From assembly GCF_014930455.1 (NCBI RefSeq), contig NZ_JAAIYO010000002.1:1-64000 (forward strand): a stretch of 64,000 nt of DNA, in the 5' to 3' direction. Position 1 is the stretch's first letter. Every line of letters starts with the position of its first letter. The notes below the pieces were generated by a model that was given only the letters and a program-made list of their open reading frames with translations, made no database searches and was not told the DNA's origin. The position numbers and the translations under genes were made by a program. This document shows positions 8,375-17,112 of the stretch, piece by piece. This DNA comes from Corallococcus soli. GTDB taxonomy: Bacteria; Myxococcota; Myxococcia; Myxococcales; Myxococcaceae.

Positions 8375-10522
8375 ATGAAGCCCCTGCTGCTGGCCGCCGT
8401 CCTCGCCGCCACGCCCTCCACCCCGCCGTCGTCTCCTCCGGCGCCCGCCCAGGTGGCGCAGCCCAGCCTCACCGTGCCCGGGGGGAAGTTCCTCCGCGCC
8501 CGCTCCGGCAACACCGCCGTCGCCCAGATGTTCGCGCCCGGGGTCGCGGAGCTGTCCGCCGCGGAGAAGCGCGTGGCGTGGTCCCTGACGCTCGCGGCGC
8601 ACGCGGGGGACGACATCGCGTATGACCAGCTCGGGTGGAAGCTGGTGCCCGCGAAGCGGCTGCTCGAAGGCGCCTGGCTCTTCGGCCGGGACGCGAAGAG
8701 CGCGGCCTCCGGCTTCGACGCGAAGCTGGCGGAGTACCTGCTGCGCTTCTACGGCCACGGCGGCAACCACGACAGCACCACCGGCCAGAAGTTCGTCCCG
8801 ACCTTCACCGCCGCGGAGCTGTCCGCCGCCGCCGCGCGCGCGCTCACGGCCGGTGCCCCCTACCCGGTGAAGGATGAGGCCGCGCTCAAGGCCTGGCTGG
8901 AGGACCTGGGGCCCACGCTCTTCGACGCCGCCTTCGAGCCGCAGCTCACCTCCAAGGCCCCGCCCCCGGGAGAGGACCTGCTCACCGCGTCCTCCAACAC
9001 CGCCTATGGCCCCGGCGTGACGTTGAAGGACCTGGCGGGCTTCCAGGAGAAGTACCCGCTCAACTCCCGCGTGGTGAAGGAGAACGGCAAGCTGGTGGAG
9101 CAGGTGTTCCGCGCCGGCACGCCGGACGGCAAGGTGAAGCCGGGGCTGTACGCGAAGGAGCTGTCGCGCGTCATCGCGCACCTCCAGGAGGCGATGAAGT
9201 CCGCGGAGCCCGCGCACAAGGCGGCGCTGGGCAAGCTGGTGCGCTACTTCCAGACGGGCAGCCCCAGGGACTGGGACGCGTACAACATCGCGTGGCTCAA
9301 GGTGGATCCGAAGGTGGACGCCAACCTGGGCTTCATCGAGACGTACGTCGACCCGCGCGGCCACAAGGGGCAGTGGGAGGGGCTCATCAACTACCGCGAC
9401 GCGAAGGAGAACCAGATCATGGAGCTCATGGGTCGCAAGGCCCAGTACTTCGAGGACCGGCTGCCCTGGCCGGAGAAGTACCGCCGCAAGAAGGTCGCGC
9501 CGCCGGTGGCCAAGGCCATCAACCTCATCACGGCCTATCCGCAGCCGCCCGCGGGCATCAACCTGCCCAACGAGCAGCACGTCCGCGAGAAGTACGGCAG
9601 CAAGAGCGTGATGGTGACCAACGTCATGGACGCCGCCGCGGCGGTGACGCGCCTGCCCCTGGCGCTGGAGTTCTCCCGCACGCCACAGGACCGCGAGCAG
9701 GCCCAGAAGCACTCCGTCACCGCGCGCAAGTGGCGGGTGGCCTTCCACGAGGTGCTGGGCCACGCCTCCGGGCAGGTGGACGCGAAGCTCAAGGGGAAGG
9801 CCCCGTCCTCGTTCCTGAAGGAGTACGACAACACGCTGGAGGAGGCCCGCGCGGACCTGGTGGCCCTGTGGCACGCCTTCGACCCGGCGCTCGCGGAGCT
9901 GTCGCCGGACCATGACGCCATCGCGAAGCAGATGTACCGGGACTTCCTGGTGGAGGGCCTCACCAACCTGCGCCGCGTGGAGACGGGCAACGCGTTCGAG
10001 GAGGACCACCAGCGCGGCCACCACATGACGGTGACGTTCCTGGAGGAGAAGGGCGTCGTGAAGCCGGTGGTGGAGGACGGCCGCACGTACCTGACCGTGC
10101 CGGACTACGCGAAGATGCGGGAGGCGGTGGGCGAGCTGCTCTCGCGCCTGATGGTCATCAAGGCCACCGGCGACTACGAGGGCATCCGCGCGCTGGTGCA
10201 GCAGAAGGGCATCCACTTCGACCCGAAGCTGCGCGACGAGGTCGCCCGCCGGGTGAAGGCCGTGGACGTGCCCACGGTGCTGCTGCTCAATTCGCCGCGC
10301 CTGGTGCCGGTGCTGGATGCGAAGGGGAACGTGGTGGACCTGAAGGAGGACGCCACCCAGGCCTTCGTGGATCAGCACCTGGAGCGCAGCCTGCTGGGGC
10401 GGTTGTCGCCTCTGGAGGCACGGGCCGCCGCCGTGAAGGTGGCGGCTTCACCGGACGCGCTGCGCGAGGCGTTCCGCGCGCTGGGGGCGGAGGCGGCTTC
10501 GCCGAAGAAGCCCACGCCCTGA
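8375..10522 (+). CDS. M49-family zinc peptidase (dipeptidyl-peptidase III-like)
   Basis: A 715-residue protein with an N-terminal signal peptide (MKPLLLAAVLAAT) and a Pro-rich start to the mature part. The M49 zinc signature HExxxH appears as HEVLGH (458-463), with the second motif EEARAD (489-494) supplying the third ligand; both match the family HELLGH/EECRAE pattern. Length is normal for M49. These enzymes release dipeptides from peptide N-termini. The export signal suggests action in the periplasm or outside. Relatives in databases are sometimes mislabelled dihydrofolate reductase. It stands alone and converges with the AI-2E permease gene. Confidence 0.88.
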   Translation: MKPLLLAAVLAATPSTPPSSPPAPAQVAQPSLTVPGGKFLRARSGNTAVAQMFAPGVAELSAAEKRVAWSLTLAAHAGDDIAYDQLGWKLVPAKRLLEGAWLFGRDAKSAASGFDAKLAEYLLRFYGHGGNHDSTTGQKFVPTFTAAELSAAAARALTAGAPYPVKDEAALKAWLEDLGPTLFDAAFEPQLTSKAPPPGEDLLTASSNTAYGPGVTLKDLAGFQEKYPLNSRVVKENGKLVEQVFRAGTPDGKVKPGLYAKELSRVIAHLQEAMKSAEPAHKAALGKLVRYFQTGSPRDWDAYNIAWLKVDPKVDANLGFIETYVDPRGHKGQWEGLINYRDAKENQIMELMGRKAQYFEDRLPWPEKYRRKKVAPPVAKAINLITAYPQPPAGINLPNEQHVREKYGSKSVMVTNVMDAAAAVTRLPLALEFSRTPQDREQAQKHSVTARKWRVAFHEVLGHASGQVDAKLKGKAPSSFLKEYDNTLEEARADLVALWHAFDPALAELSPDHDAIAKQMYRDFLVEGLTNLRRVETGNAFEEDHQRGHHMTVTFLEEKGVVKPVVEDGRTYLTVPDYAKMREAVGELLSRLMVIKATGDYEGIRALVQQKGIHFDPKLRDEVARRVKAVDVPTVLLLNSPRLVPVLDAKGNVVDLKEDATQAFVDQHLERSLLGRLSPLEARAAAVKVAASPDALREAFRALGAEAASPKKPTP

Positions 10523-10534
10523 CGCGGCGTCAGG
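10518..10534. terminator. Hairpin between two converging genes
   Basis: CCTGACG-CGG-CGTCAGG is a perfect 7-bp stem with a 3-nt loop that overlaps the M49 stop codon and lies 4 bp from the stop of the facing permease gene. No T-run follows on either side, so intrinsic termination is only a possibility. Confidence 0.35.
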
Positions 10535-10538
10535 GGCT

Positions 10539-11717
10539 TCAGTGCTTGGGCGGCGCGTCCACGTCGGAGAGGGGCTCCCCCGACTCCGACGTGAGCACGA
10601 CGCGCCGCTCGTCGGGGTCGACGGGGTGACCGCCCGGCGTGGCCGGGTCGCCCAGGCGGGGGTTGGGCCGGCCGTAGTCGCGCTCGAAGATGCGCACCAC
10701 GGAGAGGAAGAAGGCGACGATGAGGGGCCCCAGCAGCAGGCCCACCGCGCCGAAGGCCGCGAGTCCGCCCAGGAGCGCGAAGAAGATGATGGCGCCGTGC
10801 TGGTTCATGCCCTTCTTCGCGAGCAGCGGCTTGACGACGTTGTCCACCAGGCCCACCACCACCACGCCCCAGATGGTCAGGAAGAGCGCCGCCCAGGGGT
10901 GCCCGCTCAAGAACATCAGGCCCGCGGCGAGCAGCACCACCACCGCCGCGCCCACGGCGGGGATGAGGGCCAGGAAGAAGGTGAGGCCGGCGAAGAACAG
11001 CGGCGCCGGTACGCCCACGATGATGAAGCCCACCAGCGCGGCCACGGCCTGGACGCCCGCGGTGGCCACCGTCGAGACGAGCACCGACACGGACGTGCCC
11101 CGGAACTCGCGCAGCAGCTCCCGCGTCTGGCCCCGCCGTAGCGGTGAGACGCTCTCCACCCACTGCACCAGCCGTTCACCGTCGGTGAGGAAGAAGAAGA
11201 GCGCGATGAGCATCATCGTCGCCTGGAGCAGCAGGGTGCCCGTGGCGGCCACCGCGCCCGTCACCGCCCGGGCCGCCGTGCCGCCCTGGCTCGTGACCTG
11301 CTCCTGGAACTTCGAGTCCAGTTGCTCCTGCTCCAGCGGGAGCCGCTCGATGAGGTTGGTCACCGGCCCCTGGATGCCGCTGGGGAGCTTCTCCACCAGC
11401 CCGCTCATGCCGTCCTTCTGCACCGTCTGGGTCACGAAGCGCACGCCCTCGGACACCTCCGCGACGACGAAGGCGGTGAGGCCGCCCAGGGGCAGCAGGA
11501 GCGCCATCAGGATGCCCAGGACGATGACGCTGGCGGACACGCTGCCGTGGCCCCGCAGCCGCTTCTTGAGCCGGGTGTGCAAACCATGGAACGTCCCGGC
11601 CAGCACCGCCGCCAGGAACAGGGCCTCCGCGAAGGGCCGGATGACCAGGGCCAGCAGCAGGATGGACAGCAGGATGAGTCCAACGAAGACGCGGCGCGCT
11701 ACCTGATCAGAGGCCAT
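10539..11717 (-). CDS. AI-2E family transporter (PerM/YdiK-type permease)
   Basis: A 392-residue integral membrane protein of the AI-2E/PerM family. It opens with two close helices (FVGLILLSILLLALVIRPFAEALFLAAVLAG), has a long extramembrane central part (about 90-200) and a C-terminal cluster of helices including the conserved GLVDNVVKPLL and FFALLGGLAAFGAVGLLLGPLIVAFFLSVVRIF. Family members export autoinducer-2 or move sodium and other solutes, so the substrate is undetermined. The C-terminal tail is polar and charged (about 40 residues). No operon partner is seen. Confidence 0.88.
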   Translation of the reverse strand: MASDQVARRVFVGLILLSILLLALVIRPFAEALFLAAVLAGTFHGLHTRLKKRLRGHGSVSASVIVLGILMALLLPLGGLTAFVVAEVSEGVRFVTQTVQKDGMSGLVEKLPSGIQGPVTNLIERLPLEQEQLDSKFQEQVTSQGGTAARAVTGAVAATGTLLLQATMMLIALFFFLTDGERLVQWVESVSPLRRGQTRELLREFRGTSVSVLVSTVATAGVQAVAALVGFIIVGVPAPLFFAGLTFFLALIPAVGAAVVVLLAAGLMFLSGHPWAALFLTIWGVVVVGLVDNVVKPLLAKKGMNQHGAIIFFALLGGLAAFGAVGLLLGPLIVAFFLSVVRIFERDYGRPNPRLGDPATPGGHPVDPDERRVVLTSESGEPLSDVDAPPKH

Positions 11718-11866
11718 GGCCTCCCGAACTTAAGGAGCCTGCCCCTCCCCCGGGAGCCCGCCCGGTCGGAATGTTGCAAGAAGAATTCCGCGGGGGAGGC
11801 CCCTTCCGGCTGCCTGCCTGCTCACCGGACTTGGGGGCGGCCAGGACGACGCTAGAGTGCGGCGCC

Positions 11867-12283
11867 ATGCCGCCCTTCGACTCCGCCCGCTTCACCTTGT
11901 GGCTTCCCCAGCTGCTGTGCGCCGCCTTCCTGGCCATCCTCTTCCTGCAGTCCGGCCTGGACAAGGTCGTGGACTGGAAGGGCAACCTGGGATGGCTCAC
12001 CGGCCACTTCGCCAAGTCCCCCTTGAAGGGCGTGGTGACGCCGATGCTGGCGGTCATCACCCTGATGGAGCTGGCGGCGGGCGCGCTGAGCGCGGCGGGC
12101 GCGGTGGCGCTCGTGGCCTCGGGCAGCCCGTTCCTCGCGTACCTGGGGGCGGTGCTGTCGGCGGTGTCGCTGCTGGCGCTGTTCTTCGGCCAGCGCATGG
12201 CGAAGGAGTACGCGGGGGCGGCGGTGCTGGTGCCGTACTTCGTGGTGGCCCTGGCTGGCGTCTACCTGCTGCGGCTGACGTAG
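11867..12283 (+). CDS. DoxX family membrane protein
   Basis: A 138-residue four-helix membrane protein. The first helix is followed by LQSGLDKVVDWKGNLGWLTGHF, the usual DoxX pattern of a basic/aromatic loop after helix 1, and later helices are Ala/Val/Leu-rich. DoxX proteins are small quinone-linked or redox-associated membrane subunits of uncertain function. The ATG at 11867 matches the family N-terminus; 32 upstream in-frame codons are ignored because they read as untranslated leader. The end converges on the ThrE-type gene 29 bp away. Confidence 0.8.
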   Translation: MPPFDSARFTLWLPQLLCAAFLAILFLQSGLDKVVDWKGNLGWLTGHFAKSPLKGVVTPMLAVITLMELAAGALSAAGAVALVASGSPFLAYLGAVLSAVSLLALFFGQRMAKEYAGAAVLVPYFVVALAGVYLLRLT

Positions 12284-12312
12284 CGGGCTTCAAAGCCCCT
12301 GGGAGGAGCCGC

Positions 12313-13596
12313 TCAGAGCACCTTGCGCGGGGGCATGATGGCGTTGGCGGACAGCAGGCCCGCCGCCAGCGCCACCGCGACGAGCAGCATGGAGAAGGCG
12401 GTGTCCACGCCCGCCACCACGTCCCGCTCCAGCAGCGACGCCAGACTGCGGAAGCCCACGCTGCCGGGGACGAGCAACATCAGGCCCGGCACCACGGTGG
12501 TGACGGACGGACGGTTGCGAAGCCGCGCCAGCGCGTTGCTCCCGATGCCCAGCAGCAGCGCGCCGACGAAGGCCCCCAGCTGGGGCCCCAGGAGCAGCGT
12601 CCCCAGCCGGGCGCCTCCGAACGCGGCGGCGCCGGCCAGGGCAATCCAGCCCCAGTCGCGCGGCCGGGCGCGGAAGAGCACCGCGATGGCGAAGCCCGCC
12701 ACCACGAGCGCCGCGACGGCGGTGCCCGCGGGAATCACGGCGGGCAGGGGCCCGACGGGGACGGGTGGCAGCACCGTGGCCACCCGGCTGCCCAGCGCGG
12801 CGCCGAAGCCCAGTTGGAGGAACACCAGCGCGGCGTGCGTGAGCCGCGACGTGCCGGAGATGAGGTTGCGCGTGGCCACCTCGTTGACGGCGATGGTGAG
12901 CGTGAGCCCTGGCAAGAGGACGATGAGGCCCGCGAGCGTGGCCACTTCTCCATGCAGGGGGCCGAAGAAGTGCGCGGCGATGCCCGCGAACGCGGCGGAC
13001 AGCACGGCCGCCACGGGCTCCAGCACGCGCGCGGTGGTGGGCTGCTTGCGCGTCGCCAGGTCCACCAGGCCGATGCACAGGCTGCTGAAGCCCGCGACGC
13101 CCGACTCCTTCCAGCCGCCTCCGAACAGGATGGCGGCGGCGGCGCCAGCCAGCATCCAGCAGAGCAACTGGAGGGCGGGCCCGTAGCGCGGGGGGCGGGC
13201 GAGGATCTCCTCCACCCGCACGGCGCCCTGCGAAGGCGTGAGGCGCCCCTGGATGACGTCCTCCGCCAGCAGGTCCAGGAGGATGAGGCGCTCCAGGTCC
13301 ATGTCGCCGGGCTCCACGCGGATGAGGCTGGTGCGCAGGTCCTCGGCCGGGCCGAAGGAGGCGAAGATGGAGGTGGGGGTGGAGAAGAAGCGGGCCTCCA
13401 GGCCCAGCCGCTCGCTCACCCGCTGCATCAGCCCCTCCAGGCGGTGGGCCGGCGTCCCGTGGCGGTGCAGGGCATGGCCCAGGCGCAGCACGAAGGCCAC
13501 GGCGGCGCCGGGCGGCGGCGGGGCGAGCGCGGCGAGGAGCTCAGGCGGGGCGGCGGCGGACTCGGAGGGATGCGTGGACACGGCGGGCGGGCACAT
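12313..13596 (-). CDS. Threonine/serine exporter family protein (ThrE-type, fused halves)
   Basis: A 427-residue membrane protein fusing the two parts found separately in some bacteria: the ThrE N-part (DUF1212; GHALHRHGTPAHRLE... and the conserved PTSIFASFG) and the C-part (DUF3815; ...PGLMLLVPGSVGFRSL). About ten hydrophobic segments are visible from residue 150 on. Family members export threonine and serine; here the substrate is inferred from homology only. A Pro/Ala-rich cytoplasmic N-terminus precedes the fold. The gene diverges from the pseudouridine synthase gene, leaving about 140 bp for both promoters. Confidence 0.85.
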   Translation of the reverse strand: MCPPAVSTHPSESAAAPPELLAALAPPPPGAAVAFVLRLGHALHRHGTPAHRLEGLMQRVSERLGLEARFFSTPTSIFASFGPAEDLRTSLIRVEPGDMDLERLILLDLLAEDVIQGRLTPSQGAVRVEEILARPPRYGPALQLLCWMLAGAAAAILFGGGWKESGVAGFSSLCIGLVDLATRKQPTTARVLEPVAAVLSAAFAGIAAHFFGPLHGEVATLAGLIVLLPGLTLTIAVNEVATRNLISGTSRLTHAALVFLQLGFGAALGSRVATVLPPVPVGPLPAVIPAGTAVAALVVAGFAIAVLFRARPRDWGWIALAGAAAFGGARLGTLLLGPQLGAFVGALLLGIGSNALARLRNRPSVTTVVPGLMLLVPGSVGFRSLASLLERDVVAGVDTAFSMLLVAVALAAGLLSANAIMPPRKVL

Positions 13597-13734
13597 GCGC
13601 AGAGCCGCCCGAGCGAGTCAAACGGCGCGGGGGCACGCCGCAAGCCCTCCTGCTCGCCGCCATGCGCCCGCCAGGCTTGGACCCCCTTGTCGTCACGAAA
13701 CTGATACAGCGGGCGGGAACCGCGAGGAGGGTGC

Positions 13735-14541
13735 ATGGCGCGCAAGCAACGGACACCGCGATGGTTGGAGGCCGCGAGGCGGCGGGGGCCGGGCGTACCA
13801 GAGGGCGCGCGCACGGACTGGCTGACCCGGGCCCTGGGCCGGGCCGGCGTCCTGCCGCGCGCGGAGGCCGAGCAGGCCATCCGCGAGGGCCGGGTGGAGG
13901 TGGACGGGCGCGTGGAGACGGACCTCTTCGCGCCCGTGCGGCCGGAGTCCCGCGTGCGCCTGGACGGCGTGGAGCGCGAGCTGACGGCGCGGGTGTGGGC
14001 GCTGATGTTCCACAAGCCCGCGGGGCCGGTGGTGCACGGCTCCGACCCCGAAGGCGTGGGCACCGTCTTCGAGCGGCTGCGCGCGGTGCTGCCCCCGGAG
14101 CTGGCGGGCTTTGAATGGTACGCCGTGGGCCGGTTGGACCGGGACACCACGGGCCTGCTGCTCTTCAGCAATGACGAACAGCTGGTGAGACACGCGACGG
14201 CGCCTGAAACACACCTGCCCAAGCGCTACGTGGCGCGCGTGGAGGGCGCGCCCACGGAGGAGGTGCTGGGGCGGCTGCGCATGGGCCTGGAGCTGGAGGA
14301 CGGCCCCACGCGGCTGGCGGGGGCGGCGCTGCGGGAGCCGGACGTCGTCGTGCTCACGCTCACCGAGGGGCGGCACCACCAGGTGAAGCGGATGCTCGAA
14401 GCGGTGGGGCACCCGGTGCTCACGCTGCACCGCGAGGCGGTGGGGCAGGTGGTGCTGGACGTCCCGGAAGGCGCCTTCCGTCCGCTCACGGACGAGGAGG
14501 TATCGGAGGGCCTGGGCTTCTCAGGCGCTGGCTGGGATTGA
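13735..14541 (+). CDS. RsuA/RluB-family pseudouridine synthase
   Basis: A 268-residue RNA-modifying enzyme. The S4 RNA-binding domain (about 22-80; WLTRALGRAGVLPRAEAEQAIREGRVEVDG) precedes the catalytic domain (about 85-255). Its core is GRLDRDTTGLLLFSNDEQLV, with the essential Asp in LDRDT, then KRYVARVEG and the LTEGRHHQVKRMLEAVGHPV block typical of the RsuA/RluB/RluE/RluF branch. It converts a uridine in rRNA to pseudouridine; which position cannot be read from sequence. The N-terminus (MARKQRTPRWLEAARRRG) is basic. A GC-rich hairpin follows the stop. Confidence 0.88.
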   Translation: MARKQRTPRWLEAARRRGPGVPEGARTDWLTRALGRAGVLPRAEAEQAIREGRVEVDGRVETDLFAPVRPESRVRLDGVERELTARVWALMFHKPAGPVVHGSDPEGVGTVFERLRAVLPPELAGFEWYAVGRLDRDTTGLLLFSNDEQLVRHATAPETHLPKRYVARVEGAPTEEVLGRLRMGLELEDGPTRLAGAALREPDVVVLTLTEGRHHQVKRMLEAVGHPVLTLHREAVGQVVLDVPEGAFRPLTDEEVSEGLGFSGAGWD

Positions 14542-14563
14542 CCGGGGCAGGGAGCGCCCCGGT
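14541..14563 (+). terminator. GC hairpin after the pseudouridine synthase gene
   Basis: ACCGGGGC (14541-14548) pairs perfectly with GCCCCGGT (14556-14563) across a 7-nt loop, starting at the last base of the stop codon. There is no T-run after it, so it may terminate weakly or protect the 3' end. Confidence 0.4.
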
Positions 14564-14613
14564 CCTCCCACGGTGACGGGGTGACCCTTGCCGCCATCAC
14601 CGGAAGCAGCGGC

Positions 14614-14823
14614 TCACAGCAGTTCGCAGATGTTGCGCACGCAGCAGTTCCAACAGACGGCGTGGGTTCCACCGTTGCTCTGACATTCGTAGACGCACCG
14701 GGCCATCTCCTGGGTGATGCCAGGCACGGTGGCCTCCGGGGAGGGGCTGGAGGCGATGGCGGATGTGCCGCCGAGTGCCAGACCGAACATGAACACGGTC
14801 GCGGTGAGCAGCTTCCTCTTCAT
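14614..14823 (-). CDS. Small secreted cysteine-rich peptide
   Basis: A 69-residue exported peptide. The signal sequence MKRKLLTATVFMFGLALGGTSAIA is followed by a short linker and a C-terminal core with six cysteines (CVYEC, CWNCC and a final C four residues before the end), which could form disulfides or bind metal. The start at 14823 is set by AAAGGA 8 bp upstream. A nearby ATG at 14832 is too close to that site, and longer in-frame starts would bury the signal peptide. It lies 132 bp downstream of the first kinase gene, same strand. No family is recognised; a bacteriocin-like or structural peptide is possible. Confidence 0.65.
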   Translation of the reverse strand: MKRKLLTATVFMFGLALGGTSAIASSPSPEATVPGITQEMARCVYECQSNGGTHAVCWNCCVRNICELL

Positions 14824-14955
14824 CTTGGGCATCCTTTGGAAGTGCGCCCTGGGGGTGGGCACATCCGCCATGGTAAGCCGGTCTGTCTTTCTTCCCAGGC
14901 CGGCTCCCCGCATCCATGGGAAACTCAACAGTAGGCTGCTCCCAGGGAGGAGCGC

Positions 14956-16887
14956 CTACTCCAGCCCACTGCCAGTGGCAGGCGCTTTTCGGGAGTCGCT
15001 GAGGATGTCGGCGACGCGCTGTCTCCTGGGGTGATCCGCAGGGGCGAGCGCCAGGAACCGTTCGTAGTGTTGTCTGCTCATATCCAAGGCCTGGACCTTG
15101 GCATAGAGGACGCCAAGCATGAGATGGCATTCCGGGGTGGCGGGAGCCGTGTCCACGCAGGCCTGGGCAACTTTGAGCGCCTCCTGGGGTCTTCCTTGCA
15201 TGTTGAGCGCTGCGACTTGAGTTTGTATTTCGGTGATCCAACTGGCGGGCCCCGGGGCTCTCTTGGGAGCTGGCCGGCTTTCGACCCGTCTCCGGGGAGG
15301 TCCCTGGATGAGCTCGTGCTCGCGCTGCCGTGCCTCTCTCGAAGTGGCAGATCTGGACAGGGCGAATTGCAACAGCTCACGGCATTCTGGGTTGTTGGGG
15401 TACTTCTCCTTGCAAAGATTTGCCATGTCGACGGCGGCTTCGATCTGATCATCCTTGGCCCCGTAGACGTATTTCACCATCCCGCTGACATCTTCCGCTT
15501 CCTTGCCCAGGACAGTGGTGGCTGCCGGGGGGGCGCTGGCCGTGGGCGCGGCCTGCGGGCTCTCTTTCTCGACCGCCTCGACCTTCACCTCGGGCGGTTT
15601 GGGAACCTGCCTGGCGTTGGGCATCGCAGGGCGGAAGGGAATGGGTCGCGGAGCCGTGGCCATGTGCTGGGACGAAGGCGGCTCCATCAAGAGCCAGAGG
15701 CAGGCTCCCACGGTCAGCAGGCCGCCCGCGGCCAACCCCAGCATGACCCTGGGCGAGAGGGCCGGTGATGCTTCGATCGCAGTGCGCTCAGCCGGTTTCG
15801 CGACAGGGGCTTTCGCGGCGGGGATGGGCCGGGTTGGAGGCGGCTCCAAGGGGCGCGGGGCAGGGGGCTTGTTCGCCACCGGGGATTCACGCCAGGACTT
15901 CATCTCCTCCAGGAAGGAGCCCGGCACCGAGAGTTCGCGGCCCTCCTGGGCCAGGTCGCCCCGGAAGAGCACGCGCAGCAGGTTCGCGATGGTCATCGCG
16001 GAGAAGCGCGGGTAGTTCGAATACAGAAACCCCGCCAGCGCATCCTCGAAGGCATGGCTGGATTCAAAGCGGTGCTCCCGGTTCGGGGTCAGCGCCTTCA
16101 TCACGATGTCGTTCAGCTCCTTGGGCAGGTCCGACCGGAGCACGCTGGGGGCAGGGATCTCCCCCCGCCCCACCCGCATCATCACCACGTGCGGAGGGCC
16201 TTCCACCGGCAGCTTGCCGCACAGCAATTCATACAGAACGACGCCGGTGGCCCAGACGTCTGTGCGCGCATCCACGTCCTCCCCGCGCGCCTGCTCCGGC
16301 GAGAAGTAGAGGTACTTGCCCTTCACCACGCCGGGTGCGGTCTTGAAGCCCCGCAGGAGCTGTGCCTTGGCGATGCCGAAGTCGACGATCTTGACCTGGC
16401 CCTCGTAGCCCAGCAGCACGTTGTCCGGAGAGATGTCGCGGTGGACGATGCCCAGGGGCTTGCCGCTGCCGTCCGTGCGCGAGTGCGCGTAGTGCAGCCC
16501 CCGGCACATCTCCATTACGACGAAGACCGCGATGGGGATGGGCAGGGCGGCCATGCCGCTCTTGATGGCGCGCTTGAGGACACGGTGGAGGGGCTGGCCG
16601 TCCACGAACTCCATGGCGAGGAAGTACTCACCGTCCACCCGGCCGAAGTCGAAGACCTGGGCGACGTTGCCGTGGGAGAGCGTGGCGGAGATGCGCGCCT
16701 CGCTGATGAACATGGAGATGAAGGCCTCATCGTCCGCGTACTCGGGGAGGACCTTCTTGATGAGGACGGGCTTGGTGACACCCGCGTCTCCCACCAACTG
16801 CGCGCGCCACGTCTCCGCCATGCCGCCCCGGCCCAGCCAGGACACCAACTCGTACCGCCCGAAGACGTCGCCTGCTTGCAGTGCCAT
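14956..16887 (-). CDS. Transmembrane Ser/Thr protein kinase with C-terminal TPR (kinase 1)
   Basis: A 643-residue Hanks-type kinase. The catalytic domain (about 12-290) has the Gly loop GRGGMAET, the ATP Lys in LIKKV (44/45), HRDISPDN (149-156), DFG (169-171) and the SPEQARGE activation segment. A Pro-rich juxtamembrane stretch leads to one membrane span (about 381-400). The outer part has two segments carrying C-x9-C in a TPR-like context (NLCKEKYPNNPEC and ACVDTAPATPEC). The N-terminal 330 residues are almost the same as in the two kinases upstream, while the rest differs. Its output or substrate is unknown. A promoter-like box lies 9 bp before the ATG, with no ribosome site. Confidence 0.93.
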   Translation of the reverse strand: MALQAGDVFGRYELVSWLGRGGMAETWRAQLVGDAGVTKPVLIKKVLPEYADDEAFISMFISEARISATLSHGNVAQVFDFGRVDGEYFLAMEFVDGQPLHRVLKRAIKSGMAALPIPIAVFVVMEMCRGLHYAHSRTDGSGKPLGIVHRDISPDNVLLGYEGQVKIVDFGIAKAQLLRGFKTAPGVVKGKYLYFSPEQARGEDVDARTDVWATGVVLYELLCGKLPVEGPPHVVMMRVGRGEIPAPSVLRSDLPKELNDIVMKALTPNREHRFESSHAFEDALAGFLYSNYPRFSAMTIANLLRVLFRGDLAQEGRELSVPGSFLEEMKSWRESPVANKPPAPRPLEPPPTRPIPAAKAPVAKPAERTAIEASPALSPRVMLGLAAGGLLTVGACLWLLMEPPSSQHMATAPRPIPFRPAMPNARQVPKPPEVKVEAVEKESPQAAPTASAPPAATTVLGKEAEDVSGMVKYVYGAKDDQIEAAVDMANLCKEKYPNNPECRELLQFALSRSATSREARQREHELIQGPPRRRVESRPAPKRAPGPASWITEIQTQVAALNMQGRPQEALKVAQACVDTAPATPECHLMLGVLYAKVQALDMSRQHYERFLALAPADHPRRQRVADILSDSRKAPATGSGLE

Positions 16888-16896
16888 CAGGTGGGT

Positions 16897-16914
16897 ATCT
16901 TAGGCCCAGATTCC
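16897..16914 (-). promoter_or_regulatory. Putative promoter box of kinase 1, leaderless arrangement
   Basis: On the minus strand this reads GGAATCTGGGCCTAAGAT. It ends in a TAAGAT that could be a -10 element exactly 9 bp before the start codon. The same block and spacing recur before the other two kinases. Confidence 0.5.
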
Positions 16915-17112
16915 GTGAGGGGCCGAACGAACAATGGACTTCTGCGCGACTGTTCCGCAAGACGGCCAATGCATGGGTCGTTCGCGGTCGGCCCAGGAGG
17001 CGGCTTCCGAAAAGTGGGCCGACTGGCTCGCAACACGGGGCTACGCCAGGCGCTTGCTTTCTCCGCTTGAAATCGACGTGGACGCTTCCTCGCCGTATCG
17101 CGTCCCGTAGGC

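Noticed and set aside
16888-17112. tRNA or small RNA in the gap between kinases 1 and 2
   Set aside because: No cloverleaf, CCA end or strong terminator could be drawn; only the promoter-like box is supported.
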